Assembly (NCBI GenBank): GCA_943789165.1
Contig: CALSTB010000008.1
Coordinates: forward strand, 33,674-97,673
Reading direction: 5' to 3'
DNA length: 64,000 bases
Source: an uncultured Bacteroidia bacterium
GTDB lineage: Bacteria; Bacteroidota; Bacteroidia; NS11-12g; UBA9320
The position numbers and the translations under genes are program-made. Positions 9,663 to 18,768 of the stretch are shown piece by piece (within the stretch, counting starts at the first letter, position 1; every line of letters begins with the position of its first letter). A model generated the notes under the pieces. It saw only the letters and a program-made list of their open reading frames with translations. It did not search any database and had not been told where the DNA came from.

Positions 9663-11012
9663 ATGAAAAACAAAACAGCCTTATGGACCTTCACAGCGGC
9701 TTTGGCCGGTTTTCTGTTTGGATTTGATACTGTGGTTATTTCTGGTGCCAACCAACCCATCAAAGAACTTTGGTCTTTGTCTCCATTGTTTCATGGGACA
9801 TTCATTATGTCCATGGCATTGTGGGGAACGGTAATCGGCGCTTTATTTGGTGGTGGACCAAGTCAGCGGTACGGAAGAAAACCCACATTGGTGGCCATTG
9901 GAATTTTGTACTTCATATCGGCGGTAGGGAGTGGGTTAGCACCTAATGCTGTGAGCTTTTCGTTTTTTAGGTTCATCGGTGGATTGGCCGTGGGTGCGTC
10001 TTCAGTTGCGGCTCCAGCGTTTATTTCAGAAATCGCCACTGCTGCCAAAAGAGGCCGTTTGGTGGCACAATATCAATTCAACATAGTCTTGGGTATTTTC
10101 ATCGCCTTTTTATCAAACTACTTAATCGCTCAAATAGGGGGGACGCATGATTGGCGTTGGATGTTAGGCGTTGAAGCGATTCCTGCTTTGGTTTATATCT
10201 TACTAGTGTTAAAAGTACCTGAAAGTCCACGTTGGTTGGCTACGGTTAAGAAAGACACTAACGCCGCTTTGGGAGTGTTAAAAGATATTTACGACGAAGC
10301 AGATGCAACTACAGAATTAACCTCAATACTAAACCACCAAGAGGTTGGAGCACGTACGTCGGTTTTTAACAAGAAATACAGGACTCCGATCATGCTGGCC
10401 TTTTTGTTGGCTTTTTTCAATCAATGGTCGGGCGTCAACTTTATTTTTTACTATGCGCCCCAAATCTTGGAGTTATCTGGTTTTGCTACCTCCGAATCAC
10501 TTTTGAGTAGTATTTCCATTGGTGGCATCAATTTGATTTTTACCCTAATTGGTATGCGATTGATTGACAAGCTCGGACGTAAGACCTTATTAATTTACGG
10601 TTCAATTGGCTACATCATTAGTTTAGTGGGAGTAGCTATTGCCTTTAAAAATGTTGCCAGTCCTGGCGTTACCCTTTTCTTCTTGTGTATGTTCATTGCA
10701 TCTCATGCTATCGGACAAGGCGCGGTGATTTGGGTGTTTATTGCCGAGATATTTCCAAATAAAGTCCGCGCATACGGACAAGCCTTTGGTTCAGGCGTTC
10801 ACTGGGTGATGGCCGCATTGATAACACTGATTACTCCGATGTTTCTGGACAGTAAAGACGGTGTATTACAAGACGCACCATGGATCATTTTTGCCTTTTT
10901 CGCTGGCATGATGGTCTTGCAGTTGATTTGGGTGTTAATCAAAGTACCAGAAACAAAAGGGAAGAGTTTGGAGCAACTGCAGGGGGAATTGACAGTTGAC
11001 AATTACAATTAA
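9663..11012 (+). CDS. MFS sugar porter family transporter
   Basis: 449 residues from the ATG at 9663; an upstream in-frame start at 9645 would add six poorly conserved residues. There are twelve predicted membrane segments. Sugar-porter signatures are present: FGFDTVVISGAN in TM1, GRKPT after TM2, PESPRWL at the end of the first half, LGRKT in the second half and PETKGKSLE after TM12. Members of this family move hexoses, pentoses or polyols, usually with H+ or Na+; the substrate cannot be read here. The last residues (TVDNYN) and the stop codon are encoded by an AT-rich intergenic repeat (10989-11035), so the native C-terminus may have been altered. The next gene is convergent. Confidence 0.9.
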   Translation: MKNKTALWTFTAALAGFLFGFDTVVISGANQPIKELWSLSPLFHGTFIMSMALWGTVIGALFGGGPSQRYGRKPTLVAIGILYFISAVGSGLAPNAVSFSFFRFIGGLAVGASSVAAPAFISEIATAAKRGRLVAQYQFNIVLGIFIAFLSNYLIAQIGGTHDWRWMLGVEAIPALVYILLVLKVPESPRWLATVKKDTNAALGVLKDIYDEADATTELTSILNHQEVGARTSVFNKKYRTPIMLAFLLAFFNQWSGVNFIFYYAPQILELSGFATSESLLSSISIGGINLIFTLIGMRLIDKLGRKTLLIYGSIGYIISLVGVAIAFKNVASPGVTLFFLCMFIASHAIGQGAVIWVFIAEIFPNKVRAYGQAFGSGVHWVMAALITLITPMFLDSKDGVLQDAPWIIFAFFAGMMVLQLIWVLIKVPETKGKSLEQLQGELTVDNYN

Positions 11013-11035
11013 CAATTAACAATTTAGAATTAAAA
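10989..11035. repeat. AT-rich dispersed repeat overlapping the MFS 3' end
   Basis: Reiterated CAATTAACAAT-type units span the end of the MFS gene and the short gap to the RND gene. A related copy lies at 2379-2393. The repeat supplies the MFS stop codon. Confidence 0.5.
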
Positions 11036-11040
11036 ATTAC

Positions 11041-13560
11041 CTAAGCCTCCTCGTCAGGATAGTCAATCAATGGAGATTTCTTCTTTTTAGCACGTTCTTT
11101 TGCTAAGTCATAGCTAAGCAACAAGCTTGGTAATACAATGAGGTTGGACAATAACGCAACCACTAAAGTTAATGAAGTGAAGATCCCAAGCGCAATGGTG
11201 CCACCAAAAGAAGAGCCAGAGAAGATGATAAAGCCGAAGAATAGTATTACGGAAGTGTATACCATACTAACGCCTGTTTCATTCAATGCTTTTTTAACCG
11301 CTTTCTGAATGTTGTATCGATTTCGCTTTAACTCCATTCTATATTTAGATAAGAAATGGATGGTAAAATCAACGGCAATACCAAATGCAATACTGAAGAC
11401 CAGCACAGTACTAGGTTTTAAGGCTACTCCAAAATATCCCATTAATCCTGCAGTGATTAATAAAGGAATCATGTTTGGAATTAATGAGATGGCAATCATT
11501 CTCGCAGAAGTGAAGATTGTCGCCATGATTAAACCAATGATTAAAAAGGCTACTAACAAACTAATCATCAAGTTTCTATTTAGGTAATCATTACCTTTTA
11601 GGAAGATGATAGACGTGCCAGTTAAGGAAATGTCGCGACGCATACTAGAATCTACCGGCGTATAGACATATTCCAATTCGGTGTGATATATGGTATCCAT
11701 CATCGTGGAATCCATTTCACTTTGTACTATTTCGACAATCGAGTCTGTTGTAATTTCGTTTGACACCTCTCGCTGGTAATTGAAAACAGTATCAGCAATT
11801 GCGGATATTTCTCTTTTTAATTCTTCAATTCTAACTGAACCAACATCGGCCATTTGGACAGAAATACGTGCTTTCTGACGCGTACTGTCAATCATCGAAC
11901 CCAACATTTTTTGGTCGTTGCCCTGCGTATTGTTCGGGAACAGACCTAAAATCCGTGATAACTCTAAAGTACTCGGTGTTCGGTAATAAGCGGGGTTGCC
12001 GCCATTCATTTCTTGTCGCGCAAAATTGATGATTTGAGCAATGGATATGGAACGCGATAATTCAGGGTACTTCGAAAGCTTGTTCGTTTCAAAGTCATTC
12101 ATTTTACGCAGTAATTTTGGGTCCTGAATGCCATAAGGCACGCGACTATCAATCACTATTTCAAACGGCATGACTCCGTTCACGTTTTTCTCAAAGAACT
12201 TTAAATCAGTATAAATTTGGTTGCTCTTCGAAATATCATCCACCATAAAGCCAACGGCTTTCATTCGACTCAAACCAATAAACATGAGTACCACAACCAC
12301 ACCTGTAACGATGTATACTTGTCGGCGCTTATTAGTGACTATATGCGATAATTTGGCTATGCCAGCGTTGAGTATCTTATTGTCTAAGTGTTTGGTCTGA
12401 CGAATGGTTGGGTCAGGCAGATAACTAAAGATCAATGGTATCAAAATGATGGCAATCAAAAAGACCGACATCACACTTAAAAAGGCTGTTAAACCAAATT
12501 CTTTTAATACCGTACTACCGGTTAATACAAACACCCCAAAACCAATACCCGTGGTCAAGTTGGTGAAGAATACCGCAATCCCAACCCGACTAATCACCCG
12601 CTGTAGAGCTTTCATTTTGTTGTTGTGCATCTTGTATTCATCGTGGTATTTATTCAACAGATATATGCAGTTGGCAATACCTATCACAACAATTAACGGG
12701 GGTAATAATCCAATGAATGGAGTAATCTTAAAACCTAGAAGTACTACTATGCCAAAACTCCATATAACACCAATGGCAACTACCAACATGGAGAATATCA
12801 AGGTGTACAGAGAGCGGAAGAAGAATAACAAAATCAATGCGGTAATGAGCATCGACAATCCAGTGAATAGTTGTAACTCACTTTGCACCATGCTCGAAAA
12901 CTTGGTCCTGATATAAGGTAATCCAGAGTAATGCGCTTGAACATTGTGTGCTTTACACACTTGGTTGACGTGGTCCACAACACCTGTTACAAATGGGATT
13001 CTTCTTTTAGAATCTAACAGGTCCTTTTTCAAAGTCACCGCCATTAAGGTGAAATTCGACGAGTCCTTAACCAAGATGCCTTGGTAGAATCGTAAGTTTT
13101 TGATTTCCGCCAACAAAGAATCAACTTCAGTCTGGTTTTTAGCAGGTTTGACAACTACTTCTTGTTGTTCAAAGACTTCAATAAGTGAGGAATCTTCTTC
13201 GTAAACCGTTATCTGACGACCAATCACCATCTTAGGCACATTGGCAATCGAAAGGATTTTTTCTATACCATCCATTCGCTCAATTGAGTCGGAGAGCGCA
13301 CACCAGGCATTAAAAAAGGCTGGTTTGGTAATTTCTTCAGAATTGATTCCAATCACTAAAACACTACCGTCATCGCCAAAAGTGGCTTTAAAATCTTGGT
13401 AGGTTATGTAGTCAGGATCATTGTCAGGAATAAACTTAGGGTTGTCATACTGCAACTCTACATCCTTGGCCTTGAAAGCCATGAATGCCGTAAGTAAGGC
13501 AAGGACTGCTATCAGAAGCAACCTATTTCTTAAGACAAAAACGGATAATTTCTCCCACAT
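11041..13560 (-). CDS. RND/MMPL family exporter, inner membrane
   Basis: 839 residues with the classic duplicated RND plan: TM1 near the N-terminus, a large periplasmic loop, a block of five TM helices (residues about 230-390), then TM7 (about 415), a second periplasmic loop and a second helix block (about 660-820). It matches the MMPL/sterol-sensing-domain-like RND group rather than tripartite AcrB pumps, because it is shorter and no membrane-fusion partner is adjacent. Likely substrates are lipids, hopanoids or hydrophobic compounds, by family analogy only. The C-terminus is a short charged cytoplasmic tail. It is transcribed alone; the downstream gene on the other strand (MFS) is convergent. 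Confidence 0.9.
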   Translation of the reverse strand: MWEKLSVFVLRNRLLLIAVLALLTAFMAFKAKDVELQYDNPKFIPDNDPDYITYQDFKATFGDDGSVLVIGINSEEITKPAFFNAWCALSDSIERMDGIEKILSIANVPKMVIGRQITVYEEDSSLIEVFEQQEVVVKPAKNQTEVDSLLAEIKNLRFYQGILVKDSSNFTLMAVTLKKDLLDSKRRIPFVTGVVDHVNQVCKAHNVQAHYSGLPYIRTKFSSMVQSELQLFTGLSMLITALILLFFFRSLYTLIFSMLVVAIGVIWSFGIVVLLGFKITPFIGLLPPLIVVIGIANCIYLLNKYHDEYKMHNNKMKALQRVISRVGIAVFFTNLTTGIGFGVFVLTGSTVLKEFGLTAFLSVMSVFLIAIILIPLIFSYLPDPTIRQTKHLDNKILNAGIAKLSHIVTNKRRQVYIVTGVVVVLMFIGLSRMKAVGFMVDDISKSNQIYTDLKFFEKNVNGVMPFEIVIDSRVPYGIQDPKLLRKMNDFETNKLSKYPELSRSISIAQIINFARQEMNGGNPAYYRTPSTLELSRILGLFPNNTQGNDQKMLGSMIDSTRQKARISVQMADVGSVRIEELKREISAIADTVFNYQREVSNEITTDSIVEIVQSEMDSTMMDTIYHTELEYVYTPVDSSMRRDISLTGTSIIFLKGNDYLNRNLMISLLVAFLIIGLIMATIFTSARMIAISLIPNMIPLLITAGLMGYFGVALKPSTVLVFSIAFGIAVDFTIHFLSKYRMELKRNRYNIQKAVKKALNETGVSMVYTSVILFFGFIIFSGSSFGGTIALGIFTSLTLVVALLSNLIVLPSLLLSYDLAKERAKKKKSPLIDYPDEEA

Positions 13561-13644
13561 AAATTAAGGGCTGCAAAAGTAGGTAAAATAGTCGTAGAAA
13601 GATGCCGTGATTGTTGCGAAATTATTGGGGGTGTTAGAATCGCC

Positions 13645-14976
13645 CTAACGTACTAGTATCGGTTGGTTAGACAATTGATGGCTGTCATTTTCAACCGACA
13701 AATAATAGATTCCTGGTGTAACGTCATTGATATGATATGTATCACTTTTATGATCGTTTGAAGCTTTCCACACAATTTGGCCACTCAAATTGGTTATTTG
13801 GAGCTTTGTTATATCTCGATTATTTAAAGAAATCACAACACATTCACAATCGTTGGGTTGATACCAATACAATCCCAAATTCAGCAAGGTCTCATCAACC
13901 GTTTGAGCGTTACCACAAGTAGCCATAATAGAGTCAACGCGGCTTCGTAACATAGGCAAGAGACGATACAAAGAATCTCCAGGACAAGCTGTGGCACAAC
14001 CATCTTGGTGACCAGCAATGTGGCCTAACGCGTTTGAGTTACTGGTTGGATGAGGCGAACTTCCTAAAGCTGAAATGTTGTTTTTAAAACACTTCCAAGT
14101 TAGTAAATGTGTCAGTGCGTTTAAAGAGGCATTGGTCGGGGCGATGTCTTGATAATTGCCCAAAACACAAATACCCATTGTGTTTGTGTTTTTACCGCAA
14201 AAATGGGCGCCTTTAATATTGTCAGTGCTGTCGATATTTTGATGGTCGCGGCCTTCAAAGATTGACCCATCCTGTGCAACAACAAAATTGTAGCCTATGT
14301 CATCCCAACCATTGGTTTGGGTGTGTAGCAAATAAATGTTACGCACAACGTTTATATAATCGTGGTTGGCATTTGAACTTGCCGCATGATGGATTACGGT
14401 GTGATTAACTGTATGATTCTCACGTTTGCCTGTTGGTTTTGGCAATCCATCCCGCCAAATATTTCCGCTAATAAGTTGAGGCTTTTCACACAAGGTGCCA
14501 GATTTTTTGCCCAAAGACTTTTTAATGTGTGACAAAACAGGTGGTGCATAAAACAGGTAGATCCGAATGCTCCCTTCAAGATTTCCAGAATAGAAATTAA
14601 AATACTTTTGGGCGGTATTGGGAATAATAAACGGTGACCTTCTTTCGTCGCCCGGCTGATCGGTTTGTGGAATTGAATCCAAGTAAAACACCTCTTTTTC
14701 TTTGGTGGTATAGGTCGTTGACACAAAATCAGCGTCACGGGAAATCTCAAAAATGAAACTGGTATACACAAAATCAAAATCGATATTTTGATACGTTGTG
14801 TGTTTGTTGATGTCCAAGTCTAGCACCTTAACAAACGCATGATTCTCAACAGGCAATTCAATTGTTGAACGCAAGTCAACAGTCGCAGGTTCATCTGATA
14901 TAGGCTTGTACGACGACGACACCCAACCAATAGTTAGCGCGAACAAGAAAGCTACAAATAGACTAAGTCGTTTCAA
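13645..14976 (-). CDS. Secreted N-acetylmuramoyl-L-alanine amidase (PGRP/amidase_2) with T9SS sorting domain
   Basis: 443 residues. An N-terminal signal-like segment precedes a region of unknown fold (to about residue 170). The amidase_2/PGRP domain contains zinc ligands in VIHHAAS (about residue 195), AGHQDG (about 318) and the CPG motif (about 331). The catalytic-type Tyr/Thr environment GYNFVV is also present. Residues from about 365 form a T9SS C-terminal domain ending LSNQPILVR. It would cleave the MurNAc-L-Ala bond of peptidoglycan, but its T9SS tail targets it outside the outer membrane, so the substrate may be peptidoglycan of other cells. The start overlaps the end of the inositol monophosphatase gene by 14 nt, which suggests one transcript. 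Confidence 0.92.
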   Translation of the reverse strand: MKRLSLFVAFLFALTIGWVSSSYKPISDEPATVDLRSTIELPVENHAFVKVLDLDINKHTTYQNIDFDFVYTSFIFEISRDADFVSTTYTTKEKEVFYLDSIPQTDQPGDERRSPFIIPNTAQKYFNFYSGNLEGSIRIYLFYAPPVLSHIKKSLGKKSGTLCEKPQLISGNIWRDGLPKPTGKRENHTVNHTVIHHAASSNANHDYINVVRNIYLLHTQTNGWDDIGYNFVVAQDGSIFEGRDHQNIDSTDNIKGAHFCGKNTNTMGICVLGNYQDIAPTNASLNALTHLLTWKCFKNNISALGSSPHPTSNSNALGHIAGHQDGCATACPGDSLYRLLPMLRSRVDSIMATCGNAQTVDETLLNLGLYWYQPNDCECVVISLNNRDITKLQITNLSGQIVWKASNDHKSDTYHINDVTPGIYYLSVENDSHQLSNQPILVR

Positions 14977-15745
14977 AGTGTTTTTGAATTATCGTACTCA
15001 AGTGGTCTGAAGCCATGTGGCTTCCGGCGATAATTTCTCCTCCAAAGATATAGTCATCACCATTCTTAAAGTCATAAACATTACCACCAGCTTGTTGTAC
15101 AATGTACGCTCCAGCGGCCACATCCCACGGACTAAGTCCAACCTCGAAAAAGCCATCAAACCTGCCGCACGCAACATAGGCAAGGTCTAATGCGGCACTC
15201 CCCAATCGCCGAACTCCTCGGGTTTCTTTCATGCAATATTCCAGCACTTGCAGGTATTTTGGTACGTCTTCGAACGTGTAGTAAGGAAAGCCCGTAGCAA
15301 TTAAGGTGTCGCTGAATTTAAGTTTGTCACTGACGTGGATGGGTGTTTTATTCATATAAGCGCCGCTTTCGTCTGCCCAAAAGAATTCCTCCCGATTCAA
15401 TTCCAACACAAAACCAGCTACCGTCTTTCCGTGGTGTTGCAGCGCCACACTGATGCAATACGCTGGTATTTGATGAATAAAGTTGGTCGTGCCATCCACT
15501 GGATCAATAATCCATTGATACGCATTGTCAGATTTTACGCCAGTATTTTCCTCAGCAATGATGGAACTACCGGGTATCAAGTCAAGAAATGCAGCGACCA
15601 AAAACTTTTCAGTGGCAACGTCAATGTCAGTAACCAATTGGTTCAATCCTTTGGTGTCTAATGCACTAAAGCGGGTGTCATCATTATTGAAGAAGCTGGA
15701 TTTAGCTTCCAACATGATGGCTTTTATGGATTCTGTAAACTTCAT
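14963..15745 (-). CDS. Inositol monophosphatase family protein (SuhB-like)
   Basis: 260 residues. Metal-binding signatures of the Mg2+-dependent Li+-sensitive phosphatase family are present: EEN (about residue 62), DPVDGTTNF (about 80-88) and SPWDVAAG near residue 205. It would dephosphorylate inositol monophosphate or related sugar phosphates in the cytoplasm. It sits between the TrmH-like gene (stop directly before its ATG) and the amidase gene (14-nt overlap) in a minus-strand run, probably one operon. SuhB assignment is by family; a role as CysQ-type phosphatase is less likely from the motifs. Confidence 0.92.
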   Translation of the reverse strand: MKFTESIKAIMLEAKSSFFNNDDTRFSALDTKGLNQLVTDIDVATEKFLVAAFLDLIPGSSIIAEENTGVKSDNAYQWIIDPVDGTTNFIHQIPAYCISVALQHHGKTVAGFVLELNREEFFWADESGAYMNKTPIHVSDKLKFSDTLIATGFPYYTFEDVPKYLQVLEYCMKETRGVRRLGSAALDLAYVACGRFDGFFEVGLSPWDVAAGAYIVQQAGGNVYDFKNGDDYIFGGEIIAGSHMASDHLSTIIQKHFETT

Positions 15746-16480
15746 TTATCTCATTAATCTATCGCACACAATGGCAGTGGCAATGGCTGCATTTAAACTT
15801 TCAGCTTCTCCAGTTCTAGGTATCGTAATGGCATTGTGTTTCAATAACAACAATTCCGGCGATATACCATTGGCTTCTCCACCAATCACTATTAATCCAG
15901 AGGTTGTTTTCGGCACATGATATAAGGAATCCCCGTCCATCAATGTATAATAAATTGGTTTGGTTGATTCTTGAATTTGGTGTTTTAAATCTCCATAAAT
16001 GACCTGTACCCTTGAAAATGAACCCATCGAGCTCGAAATCGTTTTTGGGTTATACACGTCTACCGTTTCTTCTGAGCAGTAAATATTCTTAATGCCGTAC
16101 CAATCGGCTATTCTAACAATTGTTCCAAGATTGCCAGGATCTTTGATGTCATCTAATATCAGTTCCCAGTCTGACTTTTGACGTATTTGGTTGATCGCTT
16201 GATTGGCGACTGCTATGACAGGCGATGCAGACTTGAAAAAAGACATGCGTTCTAGATCGGTTTTACTGCTTTCAAAAAGCGGAATGTCCTTTGTAATGTC
16301 CTGATGTTCATTAATCCAGTCAGAAGTCGCGTAAATTGAGTCGATTATAAAATTGCTGTGGATGAGTTCCACCACCGATTTTTCACCCTCAACCATAAAT
16401 TGGCTGTATTTTTGACGATATTTCTTTCGGTGAAGAGACTGAACAAATTTTATTTGATTTTTGGTAACCAACTTGGGCAT
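15746..16480 (-). CDS. TrmH/SpoU-family RNA 2'-O-methyltransferase
   Basis: 244 residues. The N-terminal substrate-binding part (about 1-95) is followed by a knotted SPOUT domain with the three motifs: DPGNLGTIVRIADW (N-x-G-x-x-x-R, motif 1), VIGGEANGIS (motif 2) and IPRTGEAESLNAAIATAI (motif 3). It transfers a methyl group from SAM to a ribose 2'-OH of rRNA or tRNA. It starts at 16480, a few bases from the divergent TamL gene, an adjacency seen in other Bacteroidota. It is the first gene of the probable TrmH-phosphatase-amidase run. Confidence 0.93.
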   Translation of the reverse strand: MPKLVTKNQIKFVQSLHRKKYRQKYSQFMVEGEKSVVELIHSNFIIDSIYATSDWINEHQDITKDIPLFESSKTDLERMSFFKSASPVIAVANQAINQIRQKSDWELILDDIKDPGNLGTIVRIADWYGIKNIYCSEETVDVYNPKTISSSMGSFSRVQVIYGDLKHQIQESTKPIYYTLMDGDSLYHVPKTTSGLIVIGGEANGISPELLLLKHNAITIPRTGEAESLNAAIATAIVCDRLMR

Positions 16481-16486
16481 AACGTA

Positions 16487-18733
16487 ATAAGGACAAAGGT
16501 AACGTTACTTTTGTTTAGTGCCTTGTTTTTTGCCTCCTGTAAAACCAGTAAGCTAGTTCCCGAAAACGAGTTCCTCCTTCAAAAAAACAAAATCGTAGGT
16601 GTTGATGAATCAGCCTCCGAAATGGAACTACTCGACCAAGTGCGACTGGAACCCAACAGACGCCTAATTGTTTTCAAAGCGCATATGTGGGCCCATTATT
16701 TCGGAAGTAAAGTTGGGTTAAACAAAATCGGGGAACCTCCCGTATTAATTGACACAACGGCGATTCGCTTAAGCGCCGAGAACATGCAGCGCTATTTGGT
16801 AAAGCGAGGTTACTTCGACAACAAGGTCACGTATGAAGTGAGTCAAACGAAGTTTTCAAAGACTTTCAATTTGCCTAAACAGCGTGTAACGTATTTTGTG
16901 GATGAGGGAGCACCATATACCATTCAGCGCGTTCAGTATTCAACAAATTCCTCAGATATTCAAAAGCTAATCGATAAAACGCGATTGGAGTCAAAACTAA
17001 TCGTCAATCAACCTGTCGATTTTGATAAAATTGGAGAGGAGCGGGCTCGGTTAAGTACGCTATTAAGAAACAATGGCTATTACAGTTTTAACCCGTCTTA
17101 TATCACCATTGAACTGGATACGGCAATTATTCCTCGCCGTGTTTTTGTCGATATCAATATATCCGATCCAGATAGCGCCGTACATACTAAGAAACGCATT
17201 CGCAAGGTTCAGGTTGTCTATGAAACAGGTGAACAGAGTTTTGATACGATTCGCAACGTCAAGCACAACATTACGTTTGTAATGAATGGTATGAATATTT
17301 CTCCCGCCGTAATCGGAAACAACATCTTGTTGAAAGAGGGTGAGTATTTTAGTCAGTTAAACTTAGCCACGTCGTACGAAAGACTTGTCAGTCTTAATTT
17401 GTTTAGCAACGTTGGCATCGAAATAAAGGAAGTAGGTAGCGACCTTGATAGGTTGGACATATTTGTCAGCCTGAAGACGGCGCCAAAGTTTGATTTCGTC
17501 TGGCAACCTCAAATAATTTCAACGGAACAGCGATTTAATAATAGTCAATCGAGTAGAAACTACGGACTTGCAAACGAGTTTTCACTGCGGAATAAAAACG
17601 TATTTCACAATGGTGAGGAATTTAACATCAATGTGAGAACGGCTTTAGAAACTCAGTTTACGTCGGATAGTAATTCAGCATTTAGTACGTTCATTCAAGA
17701 GCTCAATACAGAACTCAAAATACCGCAACTATTGTTTTTTAGAAAAAGAGGTAATGCACTTAAAGTCAATTCGGTAAGCACGAATTTTAACGCAAGTTAT
17801 CTGTTTGAAACCAACCCGTTTTACAGACGAAACTTTTTCCCTTTGTCGTACACCTATGAAATAGCGGATAAGCGATTTCGACTAACGTATTCGCCATTAT
17901 TGGTGAGTTTGAATGAGGCTACTTATAAGCAAAATCTGTTTGATCAGGCAAGCGCAAGTTACCTGCAGACGTTAGAAAGGATTTTTACCAATAACTTAAT
18001 TACCAGCCAGCAAGTCGGTGGTTTTTACACCAACCAAAAGAAAGGATCTATGCGATATTGGTCTATTCGGTCCAATTTTTTAGAGGTTTCAGGAATTTGG
18101 CTGCCTAGATTGACGGATTACGGAAAGACGTTTGGTGTTAACCACTCAACCTTTATTCGGACAGATGCAGATTTGCGGTTTCATGTGAAGTTCAACCAAA
18201 ACAACGAGTTAGTTTTACGTGGTTTTGGTGGAGTAGGTGTTCCTATCGGAGATCGGTCGGTGTTGCCGTATGAACGACGGTTTATAAGCGGTGGTTCCAA
18301 TTATTTGAGGGGTTGGCGATTGCGAACCGTTGGACCAGGAGCGTTTTCAGCCGCAGATAATTTGCAACTTACGCGGACAGGAGAATTAGGGTTGTTGGGG
18401 AACCTCGAATACCGATTTAATATTTTGAGAAACGTGATTGATCTAAACGGGGCGTTTTTTGTCGACATGGGCAACGTATGGAACCTGAAGCAAGATAGTT
18501 TATTCCCTGAGGGCGAGTTTAAGGCAGATAGGTTCTTGCAAGAGTTTGCAATTAATACTGGTGTTGGATTTCGATTTGACCTAGACTTTTTACTGTTACG
18601 AGCTGATTGGGGCGTACCTCTTTGGGATCCCAATTTTTCTTTAGAAGAACGGGCAGTGATTAGAGGAGCCTTCAAAGATGGCTGGATTTTTAAACGTCCA
18701 GTATGGAATGTTGCTGTAGGCTATCCATTTTAA
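16487..18733 (+). CDS. tamL: TamL-like outer membrane lipoprotein of the BamA/TamA (Omp85) family
   Basis: About 748 residues if started at the ATA at 16487, which gives a perfect lipoprotein signal (RTKVTLLLFSALFFASC, lipobox FASC). No ATG, GTG or TTG lies in a suitable place; the ATG at 16358 would read through the divergent TrmH gene. After the lipid anchor come POTRA-like domains (to about residue 370) and a C-terminal Omp85 beta-barrel with an L6 motif YLRGW and final residues VAVGYPF. In Bacteroidota TamL replaces TamA as partner of TamB in outer-membrane lipid or protein transport. The gene is divergent from the TrmH-like gene. The odd start codon may reflect a consensus error. Confidence 0.85.
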   Translation: MRTKVTLLLFSALFFASCKTSKLVPENEFLLQKNKIVGVDESASEMELLDQVRLEPNRRLIVFKAHMWAHYFGSKVGLNKIGEPPVLIDTTAIRLSAENMQRYLVKRGYFDNKVTYEVSQTKFSKTFNLPKQRVTYFVDEGAPYTIQRVQYSTNSSDIQKLIDKTRLESKLIVNQPVDFDKIGEERARLSTLLRNNGYYSFNPSYITIELDTAIIPRRVFVDINISDPDSAVHTKKRIRKVQVVYETGEQSFDTIRNVKHNITFVMNGMNISPAVIGNNILLKEGEYFSQLNLATSYERLVSLNLFSNVGIEIKEVGSDLDRLDIFVSLKTAPKFDFVWQPQIISTEQRFNNSQSSRNYGLANEFSLRNKNVFHNGEEFNINVRTALETQFTSDSNSAFSTFIQELNTELKIPQLLFFRKRGNALKVNSVSTNFNASYLFETNPFYRRNFFPLSYTYEIADKRFRLTYSPLLVSLNEATYKQNLFDQASASYLQTLERIFTNNLITSQQVGGFYTNQKKGSMRYWSIRSNFLEVSGIWLPRLTDYGKTFGVNHSTFIRTDADLRFHVKFNQNNELVLRGFGGVGVPIGDRSVLPYERRFISGGSNYLRGWRLRTVGPGAFSAADNLQLTRTGELGLLGNLEYRFNILRNVIDLNGAFFVDMGNVWNLKQDSLFPEGEFKADRFLQEFAINTGVGFRFDLDFLLLRADWGVPLWDPNFSLEERAVIRGAFKDGWIFKRPVWNVAVGYPF

Positions 18734-18744
18734 TTTTGTTCGAT

Positions 18745-18753
18745 TACTTTTGC
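18745..18753 (+). promoter_or_regulatory. Putative -7 element of the M48 peptidase gene
   Basis: TACTTTTGC fits the bacteroidete -7 box TAnnTTTGC and lies 16 nt before the ATG. I see no convincing TTTG -33 box at the usual distance. Confidence 0.3.
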
Positions 18754-18768
18754 AAACGTTATTAAAGC

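Noticed and set aside
12446..12916. 156-codon ORF antisense to the RND exporter
   Set aside because: The exporter frame has full-length conservation; the antisense ORF shows no domain or start signal.
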